From positions 1-21,458 of the forward strand of contig CANPYQ010000005.1 in NCBI GenBank assembly GCA_947588865.1: 21,458 bases of DNA, in the 5' to 3' direction. Origin of the DNA: an uncultured Bacilli bacterium (lineage in GTDB: Bacteria > Bacillota_I > Bacilli_A > RF39 > UBA660). The notes under the pieces were generated by a model. The model had not been told where the DNA came from, ran no database searches, and saw only the letters and a list, made by a program, of their open reading frames with translations. The translations under genes and the position numbers were made by a program. This document shows positions 15,029-21,458 of the stretch, in pieces (position 1 is the first letter of the stretch; each line of letters starts with the position of its first letter).

Positions 15029-15431
15029 TTTATATGAGAAATATCAAGAAATAATAAACTATGTAATTGTTGGAGGATTTACAACTGTAGTTAGTTTAGT
15101 TTCTTATTATATTTGTGTAATATTTATACTTGATCCGAATGATGCTATAGAGCTTCAAATAGCAAATATAATTTCCTGGATATTTTCTGTAACTTTTGCT
15201 TATTTTACAAATAGAAGATTTGTGTTTAAGAGTAAAAATAAAAATAAGTTGAAAGAAGCTTTTAAATTTTACTTATCTAGAATATCTACACTTTTAATTG
15301 ATATGCTTACTATGTTTATTTTAGTAACTGCTTTAAATATAAACGATAAGATATCTAAAATAATAGTACAATTTATAGTTTTAATACTTAATTATGTATT
15401 GAGTAAATTTTTAGTTTTTCAAAAAAAATAG
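15012..15431 (+). CDS. gtrA: GtrA-family flippase-like membrane protein (second copy)
   Basis: The 139-residue protein has four membrane helices and the GtrA signatures NYVIVGGFTTVVSLVSYY (about 16-33), TNRRFVFKSK (about 66-75) and the C-terminal NYVLSKFLVF. It is thought to flip undecaprenyl-phosphate-sugar made by the preceding GtrB for use by the GtrII-like protein at 12612. The start lies inside gtrB, with AAAGGAAG (14995-15002) nine bases upstream. It is distinct from the gtrA at 3089, so the window has two separate flippases of this family, each beside its own transferase. This is the end of the cassette; a GT4 gene follows after 15 bases. Confidence 0.9.
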   Translation: MKKIVDLYEKYQEIINYVIVGGFTTVVSLVSYYICVIFILDPNDAIELQIANIISWIFSVTFAYFTNRRFVFKSKNKNKLKEAFKFYLSRISTLLIDMLTMFILVTALNINDKISKIIVQFIVLILNYVLSKFLVFQKK

Positions 15432-15446
15432 AATCACGGTGATAAA

Positions 15447-16571
15447 ATGAAGAAAAAAATTTTGTTTACTACTTATGATTTAAATATGGGAGGAATTGAA
15501 AGAAGTTTAGTGAATTTGGTAAATAATTTTGACCTTAATAAATATGATGTTACAATTATTTTGCAAAAAAAAGAAGGATACTTATTAAATGAATTAGATG
15601 AAAGGATAATTGTAAAAGGATATAATTTATCTAAAAGTAGATATAAAATAATAAGAAAGTTTATAAATTTATTTAAAATAATAAATGTATATTTTTCAAA
15701 TATTAATAAATTTGATTTTTCATTTTGCTACGGTTATGGTTATAAACCTAGTGCTGTTTTAGCACTTTTAGCATCTAAAAATAATGCTGTTTGGATGCAT
15801 ACAAATATTGTAGAATTTATAAGAAATCAAAATGATTTAAATTTACCAGAGCAAAAGGTTTATAAACTTGTAAATAAATTTCTAAGAAAAAGAAAATTTA
15901 AAAATTTTAAAAAATACCTTTTTGTTTCACAAAATGCATTGGAAGCTTATGCTGTTTTATATCCGTGTGAGAAAGAAAAGTTAGTTTTATGTCATAATTA
16001 TATTGATTATAAAACAATCATAAAAGGTAGTAAAACTAAAGTAAGCGACATGTATAAAAAAGATAAGCTTACATTTATAAATATAAGCAGACATACTGAG
16101 TATGATAAAAAACTTAGTAGGATAATAAATGCTATAGAAAAATTAAATAAGAGTTATGATTTTAAGCTCATTATGATAGGTGATGGTAAAGATAATTCAC
16201 TTTATAAGGATATGGTTAATAAAAAGAATCTTAAAGATGTTGTATATTTTTATGGAAAAAAAGAAAATCCTTTCCCATATTTAAAAAATGCAGATGCATT
16301 AGTTATGAGTAGTTCCTTTGAAGGATTTCCTACAACCTTTTTTGAAGCTATGGTTTTAAATATTCCAATAATAACTACTGATGTATCAGACAGCAAAGAT
16401 ATTATAAAAGATAAGTATGGTCTAGTTGTAGATAATGATGATACCTCAATTTATTTAGGTATGAAACAATTTTTAGATAAAAAATTTATAATTAAAGAAA
16501 AATTCAATTATAAAAAATATAATGATGATTCATTGAAAACAATATACGATATAATAAATAATGAAAGGTGA
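15447..16571 (+). CDS. GT4 glycosyltransferase
   Basis: The 374-residue GT-B enzyme begins with the N-terminal domain motif TTYDLNMGGIERSLVNLV (about 8-25), in which GGIE/R is typical of GT4 acceptor sites. The C-terminal nucleotide-binding domain shows FINISRHTEYDKK, IGDGKDNS and YFYGKKENPFPYL. The donor-site motif SSSFEGFPTTFFEAM, with two Glu spaced by seven residues, follows. It is cytoplasmic and adds a sugar to the lipid-linked oligosaccharide. The start is set by GGTGAT (15438-15443) three bases before the ATG. The stop falls inside the Shine-Dalgarno of the next gene. Both E residues are present. The sugar specificity is unknown. Confidence 0.9.
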   Translation: MKKKILFTTYDLNMGGIERSLVNLVNNFDLNKYDVTIILQKKEGYLLNELDERIIVKGYNLSKSRYKIIRKFINLFKIINVYFSNINKFDFSFCYGYGYKPSAVLALLASKNNAVWMHTNIVEFIRNQNDLNLPEQKVYKLVNKFLRKRKFKNFKKYLFVSQNALEAYAVLYPCEKEKLVLCHNYIDYKTIIKGSKTKVSDMYKKDKLTFINISRHTEYDKKLSRIINAIEKLNKSYDFKLIMIGDGKDNSLYKDMVNKKNLKDVVYFYGKKENPFPYLKNADALVMSSSFEGFPTTFFEAMVLNIPIITTDVSDSKDIIKDKYGLVVDNDDTSIYLGMKQFLDKKFIIKEKFNYKKYNDDSLKTIYDIINNER

Positions 16572-16575
16572 TATA

Positions 16576-17514
16576 GTGAAGGTTAGTATAATAATACCAG
16601 TTTATAACGGAGAAAAATATATTCAAAATTGCATTGATTCTGTAATTAATCAAACATATAAAAATTTAGAGATAATTATAGTAAATGATGGATCTAAAGA
16701 TGATACATTATCAGTCTTAAAGAAATACAAAACAGATAAGAGAATTAAAATTATAAACAAAGAAAATGGAGGACTTTCAAGTGCTAGAAATACTGGCCTT
16801 AAATATGTTAGTGGAAAATATTTAATGTTCCTAGATAGTGATGATTATTTATCTTTAGATGCAATAGAAAAAATGATTTCAGCTTCTAGTGTAAATAATT
16901 CAGATATCACAATATGTGACTTTTTAGTTGAATATGATGATAAAACTGAAATAAAAAAGGGATTAGAACTTAATCAGATTGATATAAAGTCAGCACTAGT
17001 ATCAAGTCCTTCCGCTTGTAATAAAATATACAAAATCAATGTTTTTAATGTTGCTTTTCCGTTAAAAAAATATTATGAAGATTTAGGTACAATTCCAATC
17101 ATTATTTCAAATTGTTCTAAAATTTCATATGTCGATGAAGCTTTATATCATTATATTCAAAGAAATGGTTCAATTATGCATCAAGAAACTTATAATAGAA
17201 AATTAGAAGATATATTTTTTATACTTGATAGAATATATAATTCAACTGTTAAAACAAAATATCCACAAGAGTTGGAATATATTTATGTTAAGCATCTACT
17301 TCATGATGCAAGTTTAAGATTTTTAAACTTTAATAATAATGATGCAAAGAAATCATTGAATAAAATTGTAAAAATTATGAAAAAAAAGTATCCAAACTGG
17401 AAAAAAAATAAGTATTTGAATTTAATGAGTAAGCAAGAATTAATTTTAACTAGATTAATTTATAAAAAATTTTTCTTTATATATAAATTTTATAGAAAGG
17501 TAAAAAGTTCATGA
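16576..17514 (+). CDS. GT2 glycosyltransferase with a GTG start
   Basis: This GT-A enzyme shows SIIIPVYNGE, VNDGSKDDT, ENGGLSSARNTG and DSDDY in the right order, with the later YYEDLG holding the probable catalytic Asp. I place the start at GTG 16576 (312 residues), not at the in-frame ATG at 16561, because GGTGAT (16567-16572) lies between them three bases before the GTG and would be part of the coding sequence otherwise. The previous gene also ends inside this site, at 16571. It overlaps the next GT4 by ATGA. It resembles the GT2 domains at 11635 and at the end of the fusion protein, and probably adds one repeat-unit sugar, identity unknown. Confidence 0.88.
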   Translation: MKVSIIIPVYNGEKYIQNCIDSVINQTYKNLEIIIVNDGSKDDTLSVLKKYKTDKRIKIINKENGGLSSARNTGLKYVSGKYLMFLDSDDYLSLDAIEKMISASSVNNSDITICDFLVEYDDKTEIKKGLELNQIDIKSALVSSPSACNKIYKINVFNVAFPLKKYYEDLGTIPIIISNCSKISYVDEALYHYIQRNGSIMHQETYNRKLEDIFFILDRIYNSTVKTKYPQELEYIYVKHLLHDASLRFLNFNNNDAKKSLNKIVKIMKKKYPNWKKNKYLNLMSKQELILTRLIYKKFFFIYKFYRKVKSS

Positions 17515-18677
17515 AAAATGTATTATTTGTAGTTGATGAAAGAAAAATGGGTGGTGTTTCCATTTTACTTGAAGACATTATGAGATCAATAAAATTGAAA
17601 AATATAAATGTAGATATTTTGGTTTTACATAATAATGGGGATAGATTAGAAACAATTAAAAATGCGAATATTATATATGGAACTAAGTATTTTGAAATAG
17701 TTGACCTTTCTATTAAAGAGATACTTAAAATGAAAAATTTAAAATTACTTATTAAAAAGGCTATTTTGTTTTTTGATTTAAAAACTGGTTTAATAAAATA
17801 TAAAATTAAAAAGCAAAGAAAAAAGATTTTGAATAAACAATACGATATAGAAATTGCATTTAAAGATGGATTTACAGCATTATTTGTAGGATTTGGAAAT
17901 GCAAAAAGAAAAATACATTGGCTTCATTACGATTATAAATTAGAAAATCCTAATATAAAATATAATAAATTGTTTAAAAAAATATTGCCAACATTCGACA
18001 AAATAATTGCTGTATCTAGTGGAGTAATGAATGATTTTAATGATGTTTATTCATTAAATAATAAAACTTCAGTTATATCAAACTTAGTGGATATAGAAAA
18101 AATAAAAAATATGTCTAATCAGACTATGCTTGAAGAGAAGGATGATAAAATAAATATTATATCTGTTGGAAGATTGCATCATATGAAAGGATATGATCGA
18201 TTAATAGATGCTTTAAATAAATTAAATTTAGAGGATTGCTTGCAAAATGTTAGTGTTAAATTATATGGTGATGGTCCAGAATATGATAATTTGTTAAATA
18301 AGATAAATGAGAATAAACTTGAAAAGATAGTTTTTTTGAAAGGTAGAACTAATAATCCTTATAAATTTATTAAAAATTCTGATTTGTTTATCTCATCTTC
18401 CATCTTTGAACCATTTGGATTAGTTATCATTGAGGCATTAACTTTAGGTGTACCCGTTATAGCTACTAAAAATTCTGCTACGAATGATTTAATAAAAAAT
18501 AATTTAGATGGAATAATAGTAGAAAATTCTACTGAGGGAATATACAAAGGATTAAAAGATGTATTAACCGATAAAAATAAACTTTTAAAATTAAAATCAA
18601 ATGCAGAGAAATTTAACTATGAAAGTGAAAATAAAAAAATAGTTAAACAATTAGAAGATTTAATACAAGGAGATTAA
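17511..18677 (+). CDS. GT4 glycosyltransferase
   Basis: The 388-residue GT-B enzyme starts with FVVDERKMGGVSILLEDI (about 6-23), the GT4 acceptor-side glycine motif. The C-terminal half has ISVGRLHHMKGYDRLI, LYGDGPEYDNL, FLKGRTNNPYKFI and the donor-binding SSSIFEPFGLVIIEAL with its Glu pair. The basic stretch around residues 80-115 may sit on the membrane face. It overlaps the preceding GT2 by ATGA and is two bases from the fusion gene. It is a second GT4 with an organisation like that at 15447 and should extend the same lipid-linked oligosaccharide. I cannot name its sugar. Confidence 0.9.
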   Translation: MKNVLFVVDERKMGGVSILLEDIMRSIKLKNINVDILVLHNNGDRLETIKNANIIYGTKYFEIVDLSIKEILKMKNLKLLIKKAILFFDLKTGLIKYKIKKQRKKILNKQYDIEIAFKDGFTALFVGFGNAKRKIHWLHYDYKLENPNIKYNKLFKKILPTFDKIIAVSSGVMNDFNDVYSLNNKTSVISNLVDIEKIKNMSNQTMLEEKDDKINIISVGRLHHMKGYDRLIDALNKLNLEDCLQNVSVKLYGDGPEYDNLLNKINENKLEKIVFLKGRTNNPYKFIKNSDLFISSSIFEPFGLVIIEALTLGVPVIATKNSATNDLIKNNLDGIIVENSTEGIYKGLKDVLTDKNKLLKLKSNAEKFNYESENKKIVKQLEDLIQGD

Positions 18678-18679
18678 AC

Positions 18680-21181
18680 ATGAAAAAAATAAATACAGAA
18701 AAATTATTAATGATATTTATGATTATACAACCGTTTTTGGATTTTTATTTATTATATTCTGAAAAAATTACAAATATATTTAGATTTTCACCTACGACTA
18801 TAATTAGGATGTGTTTTATAGTATTTTTCTTAATATATTTATTATTCAAAATAAAATATAATAAAAAATATGTTTTTATAATTCTTTATTTTTTACTGAT
18901 AGGGATATATTTAATAGCTCATGTGTTTAATGTATTAAATTTTAGTAATTCAATAGCATCTACTTTTGAATTTTCATATATTACTGAAGCATTTTATTAT
19001 ATTAGGTTGTTTATACCAATTTTACTTGTTTTTATAACATATAAAACTGATATTAAAGAAGATACATTCAAAAAAACTATTACTGCTATTTCACTAATAT
19101 TTTCATTAGAAATTATAATTACAAATGTTTTTAAAATATCATTAACATCTTATGGTGGTGACAATATAATATCTGGAAATATATTAGATTGGTTTATAAA
19201 TAAAAAATATACATTTGAGCAGTTAGCTTCAAGAGGATATTTTTATATGGCTAATCAAATAAGTGCTGTACTTATGATGCTTTTACCTATTAATATTTAT
19301 TATTCTATAAAAACATCAAAAAAGATAAATATAATATCATCATTTTGCCTTTGCTTAGCTATGATAATGCTTGGAACTAGAGTTGCAACTTATGGATGGA
19401 TTTTAATTGCTTCAGTAATGTTTGGCGCTTGGGTATTTTTTGCCTTAATTCATAAAAACAAAATAGGACTGACATTAAAAAAATCGAGCGTCTACATAAT
19501 TTTAACTTTAATACTTGTATTTATTACATTTAATTCTCCACTTGTTTTAAGACAAAATTTTATTGATTATGAAGCTATCGAAGAGCAAAATTTAACTAAT
19601 GATATAAAAAATAAATATGACGAATTGGATGGGAAAGATGCGATTGAAAAATTTATACTCGAATACAGTGAGATATATTCTATACCTTTGACATATGTAA
19701 AAGATCTATATCCATACAAGTATGATTCACAATTTTGGATAGATGTCATGTCGCTTCCGTACTCTAAAAGAGGTGGAAACAGAAAACTTCAAAATTTAAT
19801 AACTAAAAGAGTATATGAATTAAATGATAACAAATATGATAAATTTTTTGGTATGGGATATTCAAGATTTAGAAATGCAAAAATATATATTGAACAAGAT
19901 ATTTTAGTTCATTACTATACGATAGGAATAATAGGAATTATTTTATTTATATTACCCATATTCTTCATCACTACATATAGCTTAATTTATATGATTATAA
20001 AAAGAAAACTTAAAATGCAACCGACAATATTATGTGGTTCTATTTATATAGTAATGGGAGTGTCATTCTTTAGTGGACATGTATTAGATGAATTAATAGT
20101 AACAATTATATTAGGTTATATATGCGGTTATGTTTTAAAACTTATTTCAAACAAACCAAAAGTAGATGAAAAAAATATTGATATTAAAAAGATTATTAGT
20201 GAAGAATATGATAAAGACAATCCCAAAGTTAGTGTTATAGTTCCTGTTTATAATGTTGAAAAGTATATAGATAAATGTTTAAATAGTTTAGTAAATCAAA
20301 CTTATAAGAATATAGAAATAATTGTGGTGAATGATGGGACACAAGATAATAGTCAAAAAATAATAGATAATTACTCTAAGAAATATTCAAATGTTAAATC
20401 TTTTATTAAGAAAAATGGTGGTCTTTCAAGTGCTAGAAATTATGGGTTAAAACATGCTAAAGGTGATTATATCGCATTTGTTGATAGTGATGATTGGGTT
20501 AATCCGAAATATATAGAAAAATTATTTCTTAAAGCAATTTCTAATAATTTTGATATTGTAGTATGTGATTTGGAATACATTTATAAAAATAAGAATAGAG
20601 TTGTTTCTTCTAATATACAAGATGATATATTTGAAAAAAATGATTTAATGAAATCAATGGGATATATCTATCCTGCAGTTTGGAATAAATTATATTCAAA
20701 AAGATTATTTAAAAAAAATATTAGGTTTAAATTAAATGTTTGGTTTGAGGATGTAGAGTTCATATATAAATTATATCCTAGTATAAATAGTATTGGAGTT
20801 GTAAAAGAACCACTATATTACTATTTACAAAGACCAAATGCAATTACAAATACCTTTGATAAAAGATTATATGATTACATATATAACTGGAACGGAATTA
20901 TAGATTATTATAAGAAAAATAATTTATTTGAAACATATAAAGACGAGTTGGAATATTCGTATGTTAGATATATATTCGCTACTTTTATTAAAAGAGCTAC
21001 CAAATTAAATAATAAAAAAGAATATGATAATGCGGTTGATGAAGCTATTAAAAATGTAAATAAAAATTTCAAAGATTATAAAAAAAATAAATATTTAAAA
21101 AATCTAAAATTGAAGAATTTATATTTAAGATTTTTTAATAAAAAATTAGCAAATATTTTGTTTTTTATAAAGAAAAAATAG
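18680..21181 (+). CDS. Fusion: O-antigen ligase/polymerase-like membrane domain plus GT2 domain
   Basis: The 833-residue product joins two proteins that are normally separate. Residues 1 to about 490 have around eleven membrane helices, MLGTRVATYGW near residue 230, and a large soluble loop (about 295-400) before the last helices, as in Wzy/WaaL-type polymerases and ligases. A charged linker (about 490-514) leads to a complete GT2 domain from residue 516: SVIVPVYNVEKYID, VNDGTQDNS, NGGLSSARNYG, DSDDW and later WFEDVEF. No in-frame start or Shine-Dalgarno is visible at the junction, so this is one polypeptide. AAGGAGAT before the ATG sets the start. It probably polymerises or ligates units outside while its GT2 adds a sugar inside. 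The membrane half is identified by topology and motif pattern, so its exact class is less certain. Confidence 0.85.
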   Translation: MKKINTEKLLMIFMIIQPFLDFYLLYSEKITNIFRFSPTTIIRMCFIVFFLIYLLFKIKYNKKYVFIILYFLLIGIYLIAHVFNVLNFSNSIASTFEFSYITEAFYYIRLFIPILLVFITYKTDIKEDTFKKTITAISLIFSLEIIITNVFKISLTSYGGDNIISGNILDWFINKKYTFEQLASRGYFYMANQISAVLMMLLPINIYYSIKTSKKINIISSFCLCLAMIMLGTRVATYGWILIASVMFGAWVFFALIHKNKIGLTLKKSSVYIILTLILVFITFNSPLVLRQNFIDYEAIEEQNLTNDIKNKYDELDGKDAIEKFILEYSEIYSIPLTYVKDLYPYKYDSQFWIDVMSLPYSKRGGNRKLQNLITKRVYELNDNKYDKFFGMGYSRFRNAKIYIEQDILVHYYTIGIIGIILFILPIFFITTYSLIYMIIKRKLKMQPTILCGSIYIVMGVSFFSGHVLDELIVTIILGYICGYVLKLISNKPKVDEKNIDIKKIISEEYDKDNPKVSVIVPVYNVEKYIDKCLNSLVNQTYKNIEIIVVNDGTQDNSQKIIDNYSKKYSNVKSFIKKNGGLSSARNYGLKHAKGDYIAFVDSDDWVNPKYIEKLFLKAISNNFDIVVCDLEYIYKNKNRVVSSNIQDDIFEKNDLMKSMGYIYPAVWNKLYSKRLFKKNIRFKLNVWFEDVEFIYKLYPSINSIGVVKEPLYYYLQRPNAITNTFDKRLYDYIYNWNGIIDYYKKNNLFETYKDELEYSYVRYIFATFIKRATKLNNKKEYDNAVDEAIKNVNKNFKDYKKNKYLKNLKLKNLYLRFFNKKLANILFFIKKK

Positions 21182-21200
21182 AAGAATGGAATGTGATTTA

Positions 21201-21458
21201 ATGAAAAAAGTTTTATTCATATCATCTACTGGTGGACATTTAAATGAACTATTGCAGCTAAAACCTTTATTTTCAAAATATGAAAGTTTTCTTATAACTG
21301 AGAAAACAAAATCTACGATTTCACTGAAAAATAAATATAAGCATGTAAATTATTTAGTATATGGTACCAAGGATCATATTTTAACATATATAGTTAAATT
21401 TATATCAGACCCTCAAGTAAAATTTGAGGTAGGAGAAGGTGTGACAGCACCTGCTCCT
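21201..21458 (+). CDS. Alg14/EpsE-like glycosyltransferase subunit, 3' partial and anomalous at its end
   Basis: The frame opens at ATG 21201 after a weak GTGATTT site and runs to the window edge (86 codons). The start KKVLFISSTGGHLNELLQL (2-20) and then EKTKSTISL (about 34-42), YLVYGTKDH and ILTYIVKFI follow the Alg14/CpsF/EpsE-like family. Those small proteins form the acceptor or membrane half of a two-part glycosyltransferase, and the catalytic half is normally the next gene. From about residue 69 the encoded sequence no longer looks like the family, which I would expect to continue with another hydrophobic/aromatic stretch. The DNA also changes composition and forms two hairpins (see the separate feature). 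The gene may be interrupted here or the sequence end may be chimeric. Confidence 0.7.
   Translation, partial: MKKVLFISSTGGHLNELLQLKPLFSKYESFLITEKTKSTISLKNKYKHVNYLVYGTKDHILTYIVKFISDPQVKFEVGEGVTAPAP
21411..21458. other. Two adjacent hairpins of higher G+C at the window edge
   Basis: Hairpin 1 pairs CCTCAA (21411-21416) with TTGAGG (21424-21429) across a 7-nt loop. Hairpin 2 pairs AGGAG (21431-21435) with CTCCT (21454-21458), a single A/G mismatch, then AGGTG (21437-21441) with CACCT (21448-21452) around a 6-nt loop. By my count 21408-21458 is about half G+C, far above its surroundings. Such paired hairpins inside a coding frame resemble a structured RNA or the end of a mobile element (IS200/IS605 or intron type). 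I do not recognise a specific family. Confidence 0.5.

Noticed and set aside
16561..16575. ATG start for the GT2 gene at 16561
   Set aside because: The Shine-Dalgarno GGTGAT would be inside the coding sequence. GTG at 16576 has correct spacing and begins directly at the conserved GT2 strand.
1..21458. CRISPR array, tRNA or rRNA genes, or integrase/transposase genes
   Set aside because: I saw no regularly spaced repeats, no cloverleaf-like or rRNA-like sequence and no such protein motifs. The only hint of a mobile element is the hairpin-rich right edge.

Overview
This is a very AT-rich window (roughly a quarter G+C by eye) from a bacterium with Gram-positive-style Shine-Dalgarno sites (GGAGG and GGTGAT). 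TGA is used as a normal stop, often inside ATGA stop/start overlaps, so the code is 11 and not the Mycoplasma code. A TagO/WecA-type initiator, teichoic-acid/capsule-like glycosyltransferases and extended -10 promoters suggest a low-GC Bacillota member, perhaps an uncultured gut Bacilli or Clostridia lineage. The taxon is inferred, not proven.

Layout. (1) 1-851: 3' end of a polytopic membrane protein, converging on a minus-strand coiled-coil/membrane protein of unknown function (863-1462). A perfect-stem bidirectional terminator lies between them and overlaps both stop codons. (2) 1679-8914: a tight eight-gene operon behind a near-consensus promoter: GT-C-like membrane glycosyltransferase, GtrA flippase, RfbF, RfbG, a split transketolase (N and C subunits), an extended SDR, and a GtrB/DPM1-like transferase. 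It ends in a terminator. (3) 8915-9072: intergenic region with that terminator, a large inverted repeat and a second promoter. (4) 9073 to the right edge: a polysaccharide assembly operon: TagO/WecA initiator, Wzx-like flippase, GT2, a GtrII-GtrB-GtrA decoration cassette, GT4, GT2, GT4, a fused polymerase/ligase-GT2 protein, and the start of an Alg14/EpsE-like protein. That last gene stops resembling its family about 50 bases before the window ends.

How the genes may work together. Operon 4 looks like a Wzx/Wzy-type pathway: TagO loads the first sugar phosphate on undecaprenyl phosphate, the GT2 and GT4 enzymes extend it, Wzx flips it and the Wzy-like protein polymerises or ligates it. Operon 2 looks like a self-contained decoration system. 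RfbF and RfbG would make CDP-4-keto-6-deoxyglucose. The transketolase pair could add a two-carbon branch to its ketone, and the SDR could reduce the product. The GtrB-like enzyme would move the sugar to undecaprenyl phosphate, GtrA would flip it, and the GT-C protein would transfer it to an acceptor outside the cell. The enzyme families are read from sequence with good confidence; the branched-sugar chemistry and the order of steps are inference and make this the most interesting part of the window.
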